Program-made: the position numbers and the translations under genes
NCBI GenBank assembly: GCA_022570795.1
Contig: JAKUDP010000003.1
Location: forward strand, 186,001-250,000
Direction of reading: 5' to 3'
DNA: 64,000 nt
Origin: Sphaerulina vaccinii
Lineage: Eukaryota > Ascomycota > Dothideomycetes > Mycosphaerellales > Mycosphaerellaceae
The notes under the pieces: model-generated
Database searches by the model: none
What the model was told of the DNA's origin: nothing
Seen by the model: only the letters and a program-made list of their open reading frames with translations
Shown here: positions 1-11,791 of the stretch, piece by piece
How positions within the stretch are numbered: position 1 is the stretch's first letter
Layout: each line of letters starts with the position of its first letter

Positions 1-893
1 GGGGGATATCGAGAAAGGTGAGGTAAGGCATACAGCTTCGCCCTGTGGTGGCGACCCGTCGTGTTGGTCTTGCCATTGCGGGCATGAGTGTTCCTGATCG
101 CTGAATGTCTTCGCTTGTCTTGTACTGGCGATGTGTCTTTAAGACAGAGGCCCACAGAGGAGGTGACGGGCTTTGGAGATGCAGAACGCAAGGGACAATG
201 CTCAAGAGGCAAGAAGATGTTGGAGAACTCACATCTTAGATCTCGGTCGCGGTCCTAGCGCGTGTTCCACAGTGTCCGAGGATGGTTTAGCACAATCTTA
301 GTGGCTGCAGGGGCATGGAAGATCTGCAGTGGCAAACGGCAGACGCGAGATGCACGCGTGTCGTGAACCAGTCCTCTGGTATTGTTGTGCCTGGCTTGTA
401 TTTCGTTCTTCGTGCGATGTTATATTTCTTGTTCCGTGTTGTCTTCGCTGTATGGTATGGAGGAAGTCGAGGTAAGAGGGTAGACGAGATGAGGTTAGCT
501 CAGGCTGCCAAAGTCTAATTCAGTCGCGTCTACTCGGACGCGTAAAGTGCTTGCAGGCTGCAGTGACGAGGTACACACTTCACTCCATCAGGTCAGAATG
601 GAGAATCGACATATCACTATTCCGTGACGACTCACTATAGCTACGACACGCACAGAGAACAGCTTCACGACATCTGAGCTGCGAGCCAGGATCTGGACAG
701 CCTCGCGCTGCACGGATCTTGTGCAATAACTCTTGACTTCAGGCATGGTAGCAGAAAGCGTCTGCTCACGGAACACGGACTTTTGGAACATGCGTGAGGC
801 TCTTCTCTAGCGATAGCAGAGCAGAACCACACGCATTGGATGCATCGCGATCGTGGAGTCCAAATGAGAAAGTGGAAGTATCAGGAAAGTCAT
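1..893. other. Left-edge region without a supported gene
   Basis: I see no coding signal that I trust here. The only open stretch beginning with ATG (315-518, 67 codons) has no recognisable domain or splice context. The region lies downstream of the MFS gene that ends at 894, so it may be 3' flank of that gene or promoter of a gene beyond the edge. Confidence 0.4.
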
Positions 894-3034
894 TCATTCG
901 AATTCAAACTTGGACTGCACTTGAGCCTCAGCGCCCTCTTCCTCTTGCTCCTCTTGCTCCTCTTCCCTAGCAGCGCGCTCCTGCTTGAGATTTCTGTTAT
1001 CCCAGACCAGGTTCAACGCCGCTACTGCTACACCGACTCCCGCCAAAGCGATTGAGAACGCCCAAGCATGCTTCAACCCGTTCATGTAGCTCTCCACGAT
1101 TCCGCGGACTTGGTCCTCAGCAAAATACTTCCGGATGTTGGTCGCGCCTGCTGCGACCACAACTTGAGGGTTTAGGCCAGGGACGTTCTTTGCCACAGCA
1201 TTCACTATACCATTCTGGAAGATGCTCTGCGAAGCTGAAATGAAGTAGGCGCCAGCAATGCTCTGAAAGAACAGACAGATCGCGCTGACTGTACTGATAT
1301 CTTCCGTCTTCGCTGTGCCTTGACTGACGATGACAGGCAGCTGGAAACTCATACCAGAGCCAACTCCAGCCAAGACTTGATATCCAATCCACTTCCCAGC
1401 AGAACTGCCAATGTTGAGCATATAGATCAGACCAGATGCAACCATGATCAACGAGGACCCCAGAAGCTGGTTTGTGGTATAATGTCCAGTAAGTGTAACA
1501 GCCGCGCCAGATAAGAGGGAGAAGAGCGCCACGCTGAGCACGAATGGCAGATTCCTGACTCCAGAGCTCGAAGCAGAGACGCCGTCGACCGATTGGAAAT
1601 AGTAAGGCAAGTAGTAGATCAGGATGAAGAAGGCTGCACTGTTGAATAGCATGTATGCTGACGCCAATGCGAAGCTCTTCTGCTTCAGAAGTCGAGGAAC
1701 CAGAAGCGCTCGATCGCCCATGTAGTACTCGTTGATGACGAACGCGATGAGTATCAGACCAGAGCCGACGAGTGTTCCAATCACGGTGCTGTCAGACCAG
1801 GCCTTGGTTATGCCACCCCATTGCAACGGAAGTAGGAGGCATATCACAGAGCAGATAATCAACGCTGATCCGCCGAAGTCCATCTGGAGCAGCTTCTCTC
1901 TTGCCGTAGCCGATTGTGGAGCCGCAGATTCAGGAGCCTTGAATGACAGGATGATGACCAGAGCTGCCACAGCACCAATCGGAAGGTTGATATAGAAGCC
2001 TAGACGACCTCATCAGCTCATGCACGAAGAGAATCAATGACAACAAAGACATACACCACCTCCAACTAACATGATCAGTAAACAGCCCTCCCAGCAACGG
2101 CCCTTCACCACGTCAGTCTCACACTCACACCCATCCCACAGGCGCATCTCAACTCACCAAGTACACTCGCAATAGCATAAACCGCTCCCAAACTCCCAGT
2201 AGCAACAGGCACATTCGCCGGCTCAACAGCAAAAGCAATAATCGTATAACAACCACTCGAAATGCCCGCACCGCCAATTCCCGCAATGGCTCGACCAACA
2301 ATCAAAGCAGTAGAATTGGGCGCGACAGCACAGATCAAGCTTCCAACCTCAAAGATGGCAATGGAAGTTATGAATCCCCATTTGAGAGGAAAGTACTTGT
2401 AGAGTTTACCCCAGGTTGCTTGGAAAGCGGCGATTGTTACGAAGTAGGCGGAGCCGTACCAGCCTGCTTCGGGGAGACTTTTATCGCTTTTGTCAGTTGA
2501 GGGGTGGGAAGGGGGTGGAGGGTGGAGGGATGTACGAGTGAAACTCATCGGTGATCTTAGGAATTGCGGTCGCGACGATCGTGAGGTCGAGACAGGCCTG
2601 AAATCACAAACAGATCATTAGAAACAACAACTTACATACATACGTATGAATCTTGACGCGATTGCACTTACCAAAAAGATCGCCAAATTAACAGCCAACA
2701 ACACAACACCAACTCTCAATCTCCTCTTCCACTTGCCCCCAACTTCTCCTCCTTCTTCTTCATATTGAGAATTCGGTACCGGTGGCAAAGCAGTCGTACT
2801 ATCTCTCAATCTGCTATGGTCCCGTGTACTCAACTTCCGCCCAACATTGAGATTAGTAGTAGCGACTTCTCCAGTATTCTTATCTTCGATTCTTTTATCA
2901 TCTGGTAAAGTAGGTAAAGCAGTCGTACTAGCTCTCAATCTGCTATCGTCACGTATCATGATCTTGCCATTCCGACTCTTGGGCTTCTCAGCAGCCTGTT
3001 GTTGGAGCTGCTTTTCGATGTCTTTTTCGTCCAT
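894..3034 (-). CDS. MFS drug/toxin efflux transporter (14-TM, DHA2/AflT-like)
   Basis: Major facilitator that probably exports drugs or secondary metabolites across the plasma membrane by proton antiport. I read five exons: 2672-3034, 2536-2597, 2158-2477, 2055-2102 and 894-1999. Their phases all agree and give 632 aa. Family landmarks cross the junctions: LDLTIVATAIPKI then LPEAGWYGSAYF in TM1-2, GGAGISSG in the middle, and WRWCFYINLPIG across the last intron; the rest is a long hydrophobic C half. The last 30 residues are acidic and Glu-rich. The cytosolic N-terminus holds two copies of the motif SRLRxSTTALPxxP. The start is the only ATG that opens exon 1. The family also contains sterol-uptake and toxin self-protection pumps. 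No biosynthetic cluster lies beside it, so the substrate is unknown. Confidence 0.88.
2784..2946. repeat. 34-nt direct repeat in the MFS N-terminal exon
   Basis: Two 34-nt copies (2784-2817 and 2913-2946) differ at two positions and encode the repeated SRLRxSTTALP segment of the cytosolic tail. The copies are separated by 95 nt. They look like a local in-frame duplication. Confidence 0.75.
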
Positions 3035-3685
3035 TCTTGCGCGTGATTAGCTGTGTTTCGTGATTCTATCATCTGTCAATCATATTCGGTGAGCGGAATA
3101 CAGACTGATGTCGTGTCCGTTCGACGCCCTCATCACTTTTTACCAACAACAGCACGGACGGACAACGGTGATTCTTGGTGTGGTATGATCTCACCTCTTG
3201 ATGCTTTTAAGCTTTCATGTCATATGCAACCAACAGCATACTTCCTTGTGTCAATACCTTGTCCACTAGTTCGTGTGGAATCTTAGCATCATTGAGTTCT
3301 TACAGAAGAAGCAGACTTCGTATAAGAGTTCGCGCTTATACGAACTTGTGGTTGACGACTTGACGTGGAACGGTCTTGTGATCATTGATAATAGAGTGGC
3401 GATGTTCTGTTGCATTGGAACGCGTGAGCTTTTGAGATTGCGATCGTGTAGGTTGTGTTCCCTACATTCGGTATGCGAGGCCCATGCCATCGGGCATGCG
3501 TGGCCTACTAGTGTACACCTACTACAAGTACAGAGCGCAGTGTCAAAGCTTGATAAAGCAGATGGCCTACAACACCTTGCTCGGAAAAACTTCATCCACC
3601 AACTCTTGTTCAACTCCATGTATTCGCATTATTCGCACAGCATCCAGCTGTCGTTCCTCAGCGAATAAACAACAAGCGGCCGCAG

Positions 3686-6600
3686 CTATAGCTTGGGCTC
3701 TAGTTCCTCGAACTCCGATATGTCCTTCACAGGATGCGGGAACGGAGCAAGTGGGAGTCCAGCTTTCCACGCCTTGACGTTCTCAACAAGGACTCTGTTG
3801 ATCTCATTGACACCATTTACTTCGATATGTCCATTGCTACCGTTGACCTCTTCCGCCGCTTCCGTCGGCACGACAATACCAGCTGCAGGCAGAAGCTGTG
3901 GAAGAGCCTGCTCGCCCTGAGCAAGCACAACTTTTGTGCTCGCTTCGTCGAGTCCGACAGCGACCAGCCATGTGCCGATGGAGTTGAGGATGGCTTGAAC
4001 ATCACCCTTCGACACATCCGCCTTCTCCAGTTCTGTAACGAGCTTCGTGCGATCCGCGGGCTCTGCTTGTAAGCCCATCTGAGAAAGTAATGCCAGAACT
4101 TGGTCGGCAAGCTTCTCACACTTCTCAGCATCGGTAGTCTTGGCTGCAATGTCAGCTGGTGAGGACTGTGCGACTAATTGTGTCGCGAAGGTCGATCGTT
4201 CTGCAGAGCTTGGACTGAAGCGCTTCGCATACAACTCCAGGATGTCGTCCTTGGTGAGCGTCTCCAGAACCTCTACGTCTCGGTAGACGAGCTCGAAGTC
4301 AAACACCTCGGACACGACATGATGCCATAATCTCCCGCTCTCTTGAGACAAGTTTCGCAACTTCTCTAGACGCTTGTTGATGATACCAATTCTGTGCTCC
4401 TCGAATTCCTTGTCCGACATCTCCTTTAGGGTGACCTCGAATTCAGCAAGGAAAAGATCGGCACGCTTCAGTAGGTACTCGCAATCCTTTTCACTTTGAA
4501 TGAGGAAGCGGAATGCAGCAGTGTTGCCAATGATCGTCATCGCACCATTGACAATGTAGCCGAGCTGCTCTTTCGTGCGAAGTGTATCAAAGACTGGCTC
4601 GTGGAGCATCTGATCGAGTAGTAGCAGCTTGGCGCGGGTCTGTCGATCAGACGCTTCACCCACGAAGATACTGTAATCGAGACAGTGGTTGACGTTGTCC
4701 GGGTTTTTGAGTGTCTTCTTCCACGCGAAGTTCGAACCGTTTGGCAGGTCGATGTAGCGTTGAACCTCCCACTGTGCTTGTGGCAGTGCATGTGGCTTGA
4801 GCGTCTTCTCGACCATGTCTGCCATGCGCAAGGCGTCCTCCTTGTAGAGATTGCCGTGAGCAAGGATCTCGATGTGCATTTGGCGCATGAGTGATGGAAT
4901 ATACGTGCGCGCATCGTCTGCGGTGATGTTGGGAAGCTCCGCTAGTAATTCTGCCTGACCATACGCTCGTTCCTTTGCGAGAAGCTGTGTGTAGCGACCA
5001 ATCTGCCTGAAAGGTTCCTGCAGTTCGAAGTTCGTATATGTGCGTGCCATTCGTTCCTTGATAATCTCGAAGCGATCCTCTTTGACCTCGAGATCTCGCA
5101 TAGTCACCAGCACTTTCTCGAGCAAGACGTGCATCTTGTCGTTGTAGCCACTGATCTGGACTTCAAATGCAGTCGCGGTTCTCATGAGACCGTATGCAAG
5201 GCCAGCGAGCTCGGCATCATATGCGTACTCGGTCAGACTGTCGTCCACAAGCTCCTTGAAGAATGTTGACAAGACTGCCGTGTATGCGCTCAGATAGCCA
5301 ATAGGATTGCGTAGGTAGACGTAAACATTGGCCTTTGGCACCCAGAACTGGTCGTCCTTCTTCCACCAAAGCCGCACGTTTGGATCGTTGCGAATCAGCT
5401 TCGGCGTCAATGCCGCGGACGCAATCTCCTTCTTCTCAACATCAAGTCGTTGTGGGATGAATTCGTTCTTGGCTGGGAGATGTAGCTCGGCTGGGCGAGG
5501 CTCCGTTGACAGAGCTTCAAGCTCTTTGAGGAAGTCTGTAGGAATCTTCTCCACTCTGTGCTCGGTACCATACCATTCCTCCTTGCGATCAAACTTGGCC
5601 ATGTCGCCCTTGAAGTCTTGTGCGGATATGGTAAATCGGAAGTTGTCTGGACGAAGTGTGTCCAGTCCTCGAATGATGGCTTCCGGGTCGAATTTGCGGA
5701 TCAGGTACTGCCCGCTAAGTAGCCACTCGCGAGGGAGAGGCTTCTGCATGACACCACTCATGTGGCTACATGTTGCTGAAGCTGGGCTCTTCTGCTTGAA
5801 CTTGAACTCGATCTCTGCAAGCTTGGCTGTTTCTTGTGTAATCCATTCGTGTGGCGGTTCTGACTTCAGCATGGCGATATACTGGAATATGGTCTTGATG
5901 ATCTCGCGGTAGTTCTCGAGGCCTTGCGATGTCATTCGCACGCCGACGGAGAAGAATGCTGTGCCAGGACAGACGTTAGACGAACCAGCACTAAGCTCCG
6001 TCACCCATCCTTTAGCCTTCAAATATGCGAGAATGCTGCCTGGACCTTCGTGACCGATCATGTGTCCGAGATATCGTCCAGGCATTGACTCATAAAGTTC
6101 CTCCTCGTCTGGGTATACAAACGATAGGTCCATCATGCGCTGATCCATTACTGGCTTGGCAAAGATTTGAGTACATATCTCCTTCTCGGTTAGTGCTGGG
6201 ATGCCATCCCATCGCAGCTTTGGCAGATCCTGGTTGGGAACATTCATGAGCAGCTCTTCGACCCACGACTGAAGCTCGTCCAAGCTCTCCTGACCCAGTA
6301 TGCACAGCTTCATCCGGTTTGCAGAGTAGTTCTTTTGATAGAATTTCATAAATTCATCTCGAATCTTGACACCTCTCGCGATTGGGTCATCATGCAATGT
6401 CTTGTAGTTGCCCGTGGAGAACAGGTGGTATGGATGTTCTTTTGCTGCCGTGCTCTTTGCCAACTGCATCATGCGCCAGTTGTCCGCCTGCAAGTTCTTC
6501 TTGTTCTCCGAATCCACCGCTCGCAATTCGCGCTCCAGACAGTCTTCTCTGAACAATGGCTTCACGAAGAATTGAGCAAATCGATCGAGAGCACCGTAGA

Positions 6601-7116
6601 GAGGTGCTTCTCCCTTCGGCACAGAGACCAGACTTGATCGGCTGGTGTTAGCAGACGACCTTGGGCTATTCGATTTCGAAGACGCTGAAAGTTCAAAGTA
6701 GTAGTTTGTACTTGTGCCAGCTGTGAAGGCATTGCTCATGCCGCCGTACTTGGTGAGATATTGGTTGTAGTCGTTCTCGCCAGGGTACTGCATAGCCATT
6801 GTTAGCTATCACTTCTTCACCGTGATCTCCGTCTATTCCTCAGAGACATGCTCACCTTCTCTGTACCCATGAACAGCAAGTGCTCGACTGCGTGTGCCAT
6901 TCCCTGCATGTCTTCTGGATCTGACAAGCTGCCCACATTCACATCCATTGCGGCCGAAGCCTTGTCTGTGTCTGGGTCATGGATCAATAGCGCTTCCAGC
7001 TTGTTGGGCAGCTCTATTACACGGTATGATCGATTATCGAGCAGTGGCTTTTCCAGATTGTCTGCCAGCCGCCTCGTGCCCTCAGGCCGGCTGCGCAGAA
7101 CTGTCTCTGCATTCAT
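3686..7116 (-). CDS. STE23: Insulysin-type M16 metallopeptidase (Ste23 homologue)
   Basis: Zinc metallopeptidase of the insulin-degrading-enzyme family. In yeast the homologue helps mature a-factor and degrades short peptides. Exon 1 is 6856-7116, a 68-nt intron follows, and exon 2 is 3686-6787, giving about 1120 aa. The inverted zinc motif HAVEH lies at residues 75-79, inside the family block HAVEHLLFMGTEKYPGENDY that the intron interrupts. The third ligand region RELRAVDSENKKN follows the usual ~75 residues later. The C half carries the inactive M16 repeats, with the family signatures QLGYIV and ETLTKDDI. The length is slightly above yeast Ste23 because of a C-terminal tail after residue ~1000. 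Upstream open codons begin with TTG, so I start at the ATG at 7116. The codon pattern is intact throughout. Confidence 0.92.
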
Positions 7117-8657
7117 AACGGGCAAGCTGCGACTTTGCTCAGATTGGGCGAGGACTTGCTGCTGGGCAGTGCTGAATGATCGTGTTGTATGCAGAGGGGA
7201 AGGAGGCAGGCGGCGGGCGTGGCGATGGTGGGACGACGTGCGATGTTATGTTGCTGCTGACGGGTGAAGGCAGCACAAGTGGATTGTGATGATGTAGATG
7301 TGCCCAGCAACAGTGGCGATTTGTCAAGCTGGCAACGCAAAATCGACGATGTTGGTGAGACGGTGAGCGCGACTACAGCAGGTGGTGAGATGCAAGTAGG
7401 CCAGTAGTCGGGATGCGCGCGCAAACATCTATATCTTACTTAGTATTGTCGTGAGTCTGGGAAAGATATGTGGCTAGCGGGAAACCATCAATGTCACTTC
7501 TTCTGTGACGGGAGGTCGTTCCCGAGAGGCAAACAAACGCCCAAAAATGCTACTGTACGTCCTGATCGATAACAAGGAAGCGTGGTCGATGTGGTCACGA
7601 CCTCCATCTCTACATCACAGTCATCAACATGCACGTCTGCAGAAATTGCTGACACCGGCCGTATGGGCATACTGTACTGTACCTCCTGCAGGCATCTAGT
7701 CTATCTGGTTGACCGCGCATCGCTGCTCGGATGAGATCTGCAGGGGAACAAAGCTTCGAAAACATCAGCCCAACGACGAACCCAGCAGGGAGCTGGAGCT
7801 GGTACCGGGACCTAGACTCACATCAGGCTGGATCCGCCCATCAATGTCGCCAAGCTGTGAAAGCAGCATACAGATGTTTGCTATAATCCAAGTTTCAGGA
7901 TCGTACCTGCCGATGAAGACCGTTTTTGAGACCAGGTCTAGCGTATTACGCTGTGCAGACTTCATGCGGACTTGATGGACGGTACAGCTTTCCGGGCACC
8001 AAATCTCTACTTGGCTTTACCAAAGCTGCATGTTGAGAACTATCTGGTACAGCTATACCATGTACTCGGGAGCGGTCAAGACGAAGAAGAAAGTGTTTAC
8101 CAAGCACCATCCCGAAAATATATGTTTACCAAGAGCATCAAATTTCGACTATGTCAGTGAATCCGATGTGCTCTCTGTTCGATGAGACTGGCACCCTTCG
8201 CGCGCTGTCCGGATTCTTGCCACCTTGGATCGCTCACGACATCAGAGATAATCTCGACTTGGAGCCAGCATGAGGATTATCGAGTAGAGCAATTCTACTC
8301 AGATGTGTAGCGTTGCCACATTGTAGTTACAAGGGATCTCGCAGACGAGCACTCTGAAAGTTTCAGTCCAATTGCTCTGCGTTCTGTTTGGGCCTGCAAT
8401 AGCCCAGTGCTTTCAATTTCGCATGAGAAATTCATCTCTGAGAAGACCTCCAGATTGTCTTGACAAGTCAGCAAGAAAGTCAGCCTCGGTGTGCTACCAC
8501 TCTGCTACCGTTACACAGCATACATGATGGTGTATGGACACGCCGAGGGGCGCAGCTTCAGCTCTTGTGGAGCATTCATGGTAAGACTACTATCAGACTT
8601 CTGCATTCTAAGTCCTGTACATTCTCTGCTCAGATTGTCACTGGGGTCCAAGAAATC
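7117..8657. other. 1.5-kb intergenic region between STE23 and the ankyrin gene
   Basis: No conserved coding sequence is visible. It should contain the STE23 promoter on the left and the ankyrin-gene promoter on the right. An alternative 5' exon for the ankyrin gene starts at an ATG at 8524 and would join through a 53-nt GTAAG-CTCAG intron at 8581-8633. Confidence 0.4.
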
Positions 8658-9722
8658 ATGTCAAACGAACCAAGCCAAGCGTTCGCTCGCGTTCAAGCTT
8701 ACGGACGCGCGCACGTGCAGAACGGCAATATACATGGAGGCTACATCGAGAATAACCATTACATTTCAGCTCCGTTGACAATAGCCGAGCAGAACAAGAG
8801 GAACGCAGAACTACTGATTGCTGCCCGAGACGGGCAAGACGATCGAGTCGAACAATTAATTCGCCAAGGAGCAAATCCACACAACAAGGGCAAATGGGGT
8901 CTAACAGCTCTTCACCAAGCCTGTCGCAGTGGCCATGCAACAACGGCTGAATTGCTCCTCACTGCTTATCACGTTGATATAAACGCGAGCAATGTCCACA
9001 ATGTTACGCCACTACATCACGCAGCCTCGATGGGACACAGCAATGTAATTGACCTCTTATTACAACACGGCGCTCGGGTCGATGGAACTGGTCCTTCACC
9101 TCTGAGTGCGGCTTGTCGAAGGGGCAGCCTGCCAGATGTGAAGCGACTTATCACAGCTGGCACACCGGTCTCTATATCGCGAGAGTCCCATTTGGAGTTC
9201 TTTGTGCCACCCAGCAGCTACAAACCTGACTTCAGGTCGCCGGATTTATGGAGATATGGTCTCCGGCTCAACTACGCGAGACCACTGCACGACGCTGCCA
9301 GCGCTGCACATCCGGAGATACTGCATTACCTCCTCGAGAATGGCGCTGAAGTCAACCCTACATGCGAACTAATCTGGAAAAAGCAAATGGAGGATCTAAA
9401 TTGGCGTCAAAGTCCAGCTCTGTATACGGAAACCGGTTTCACGCCTCTTCACCTTGCGAATCATCCCGAATGTGCCACGCATCTGCTTGACAATAGCGCA
9501 GAGATCGATCGTCAGACTTCACATGGAGCTACGGCAGTGATGCGAGCAGCACTCGTGGGTGTTCCGGATGTTTTGCAAGTGCTTGTTGAACACGGAGCAA
9601 ATCTCAATCTCAAGGACAACAACGAGCAAACAGCGATAGACTATGCCAAGAAGTGTCAGCATCCAAGCCGATGGAAATGTATGGAGATCTTGGAGAACGC
9701 AACCGGGTCCTCTGTGAAGTGA
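8658..9722 (+). CDS. Ankyrin-repeat protein
   Basis: A 354-aa protein built mainly of ankyrin repeats, which are protein-protein interaction modules; the partner is unknown. At least six repeats are visible, for example TALHQACRSGH, TPLHHAASMGHSNVIDLLL, RPLHDAASAAHPEILHYLL, TPLHLANHPE and TAVMRAALVGVPDVLQVLV. The N-terminal ~45 residues carry a Gly/Asn-rich stretch (GRAHVQNGNIHGGYI) of the kind that links N-terminal effector domains to repeats in fungal NLR-like proteins. No effector domain precedes it here, so it is at most a repeat-only relative. I chose the ATG at 8658. A spliced start at 8524 in the same frame is possible and would add about 27 residues. Confidence 0.78.
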   Translation: MSNEPSQAFARVQAYGRAHVQNGNIHGGYIENNHYISAPLTIAEQNKRNAELLIAARDGQDDRVEQLIRQGANPHNKGKWGLTALHQACRSGHATTAELLLTAYHVDINASNVHNVTPLHHAASMGHSNVIDLLLQHGARVDGTGPSPLSAACRRGSLPDVKRLITAGTPVSISRESHLEFFVPPSSYKPDFRSPDLWRYGLRLNYARPLHDAASAAHPEILHYLLENGAEVNPTCELIWKKQMEDLNWRQSPALYTETGFTPLHLANHPECATHLLDNSAEIDRQTSHGATAVMRAALVGVPDVLQVLVEHGANLNLKDNNEQTAIDYAKKCQHPSRWKCMEILENATGSSVK

Positions 9723-10033
9723 GTAGGTCCAACTCAGGCTACTGAACGATGAGCGCAAAGCAGCAACTTCATCTTCGACTGGTCTCCGATCTGATCATTG
9801 GCTCCAGTAGAGTCAGAGCTAGTGGATGTCTGTTCAAATATTCACGGCCGGAAGCTAAGATGTGGCGAAGAAGGCCCAGTCCGCATATCCTCGCAACAGA
9901 GTCTGATGTAGTCTCGATCAACTCATACCGAACGCCCTCGCTAATTCAACGCTGCCCCCTCATTCCGACTCTCACGCAAGCATCTCGATAACTACAACAA
10001 AAGCCATCCACCCTTCTCATCCTCCCACTCCCT
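9723..10033. other. Convergent intergenic spacer
   Basis: This 311-nt gap separates the ends of two converging genes. It is C-rich next to the amidase gene. I see no gene in it. Confidence 0.5.
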
Positions 10034-11068
10034 TCATCTCACCCTCTCATTCCCATGATTCCCTTCATCTCGCCCAGTAGCCCCATTCGTTTTCTGCTGC
10101 AACAAAAACCCCGCCTCCCTCCCCGTATCAACAACAAGCACCCCCTCCTCTCCCTTTCCCATCAATCCGATCTCACCTTTCTTCCCTGTCCCCTCACGTT
10201 CCCATAACTTCACATTCCCACCCTGAAATTCCAAAACACAACTACTACCCGCATAAGCCACCCTATCCCCCATCTCAATTTGTTCACCATGCTCCATTCT
10301 CTTCTCTCCTAACATCGTACCTTCTGATCCGCAGCGGTTCGCCAGTACAACTATAATAGGTTCACTTGGCTGGGAATCGACAAAAGGATGAAATCTTTCA
10401 AGCCAGTATGCTACCGTTTCCATATCTGGCTCTCCTGGACTCATCTCACATTCCGAAGGTGAAAGACGCGTTAGCCAAGCCATGCTTAAGATTACCAGAT
10501 TGCAGGAGTGGGAGAGCATTGAAGTGGCGAATTCGTAAGTATTCCAGGGGGAGGTGAAGCGGTAGGGGTTTATGTCCATGCAGATTCCATGGCCGATGTT
10601 CACACCACCGTTTCCTAGTTGGGGGATTTGGATGTGAGAGAAGGGTTTCTTTTCCGGATGGGATAAAAAACCTTCTTCAGCCCAAGTTTCATCTGTGTAG
10701 TAGAGGAAAGATTTCCTATAAGTTGACAGTAGGGCTCCTGTGGGTGATATCGTGATGGTAGAATTATAATTCACTGGTAGTCCACCTGGTTGAGTTGATT
10801 GGGCTCTTTCAGGATACCCAACAATGACATGACATTGTCTCTCCCTCGCAGTCTTCATCGCCCAGTGTGTTGTTCGCCCATTTGCGGTTGGTTCGAGGTA
10901 TGGCGTTATTGCCTCCAAAGAAGGAAAATTATAGCCGCTGCAGGCCATTTCTGGGAGGACTAGGAGGTCGATGTTGGCCATGCATCTTGAGAGCAGAGTG
11001 TCGGCATGCTTGATGTTGGCTTCGACTTCTCCTAGACGAGGGGAGAATTGGAGTATAGCGACTTTCAT
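10034..11068 (-). CDS. NTA1: Protein N-terminal amidase (Nta1-like, nitrilase superfamily)
   Basis: Deamidates N-terminal Asn and Gln of proteins, which turns tertiary destabilising residues into secondary ones in the Arg/N-degron pathway. It is a single exon of 344 aa, shorter than yeast Nta1 (457 aa). The nitrilase catalytic triad is visible: Glu40 in LLVLPEMACSGY, Lys119 in YRKSFLYYTDE and Cys163 in GHGICMDINPY. The block AEEGF after the Lys motif is typical of the Nta1 branch. The C-terminal 40 residues are Gly/Glu-rich and poorly conserved-looking. The ATG at 11068 fits the family N-terminus, which begins directly with the first beta strand (MKVAILQFSP). It lies beside a ubiquitin-conjugating enzyme and a proteasome ATPase gene. 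Confidence 0.86.
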   Translation of the reverse strand: MKVAILQFSPRLGEVEANIKHADTLLSRCMANIDLLVLPEMACSGYNFPSLEAITPYLEPTANGRTTHWAMKTARERQCHVIVGYPERAQSTQPGGLPVNYNSTITISPTGALLSTYRKSFLYYTDETWAEEGFLSHPEKKPFSHIQIPQLGNGGVNIGHGICMDINPYRFTSPWNTYEFATSMLSHSCNLVILSMAWLTRLSPSECEMSPGEPDMETVAYWLERFHPFVDSQPSEPIIVVLANRCGSEGTMLGEKRMEHGEQIEMGDRVAYAGSSCVLEFQGGNVKLWEREGTGKKGEIGLMGKGEEGVLVVDTGREAGFLLQQKTNGATGRDEGNHGNERVR

Positions 11069-11791
11069 CTTGCTTGACCTTGAGTGTTGCTCTTGGGCGA
11101 AGTTTTGTTCTTGTGATATTGTCTTCTCGGAAGGCTTAACTGTCTTGAACTTATATCATGCTTTGCTGAGGTGGCGTGGTACTCTGATTGAAGGCGGAGA
11201 TGATCTTGTTAGTGTGTCTGAACATTGTTATGGACGTCGTGGACTCGAGAGTGTTGATGTGAAGTGGAGACGCGATCAGCGCGATCAGTCAGCCACGCGA
11301 CGCCACGCCTCACGCGAATCTCTTATTTGCTTGAGGCGTGGTTCTGTTGAAACGGCAACACAGCGAGCAGCATGGCATAGACGGTGACTTTTGCAGATAG
11401 AAGATGAGTCAGAAGCGAGGAGCATCGTGCAACCAACATGCTGTATGAAAGGAAACATGAGCAGTCTTCCATGTCGATACATTGTATGTAGCATGCAGCC
11501 ATTATCTCATGATTCATTTCCCAGCGCCTTGCTGTGCCATGCTACTTAACAGTCGTCGCTAATGTAACTTCAGTATGTGATGATAGTCATCGAATGTGCA
11601 TCAAGTCCCGTCGAGGATGTTGTTCTTCGACGTGGTCTTCAACCTTCATCTTCGAGCTGTTGAGCCCGACGACGAAGGTCTTCAATTTCATCATCTTCGA
11701 TTCGTCGAGCGTCACGCAGTCCGTGCATGTGGTCGTGTATGTGGTTGGAAATTCGACGATTCAGTAAGAAGAGCCGCGTGGCCTGGGCTCT
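11069..11791. other. Intergenic region between NTA1 and UBC1
   Basis: This 723-nt gap holds the NTA1 promoter and the 3' flank of UBC1. No conserved coding segment is seen. The part near 11600-11760 is rich in short TCGAC/TTCGA words but is not a clean repeat. Confidence 0.4.

Noticed and set aside
5328..5912. Long open frame antisense to STE23
   Set aside because: It is a shadow of the strong STE23 coding sequence on the other strand and has no domain.
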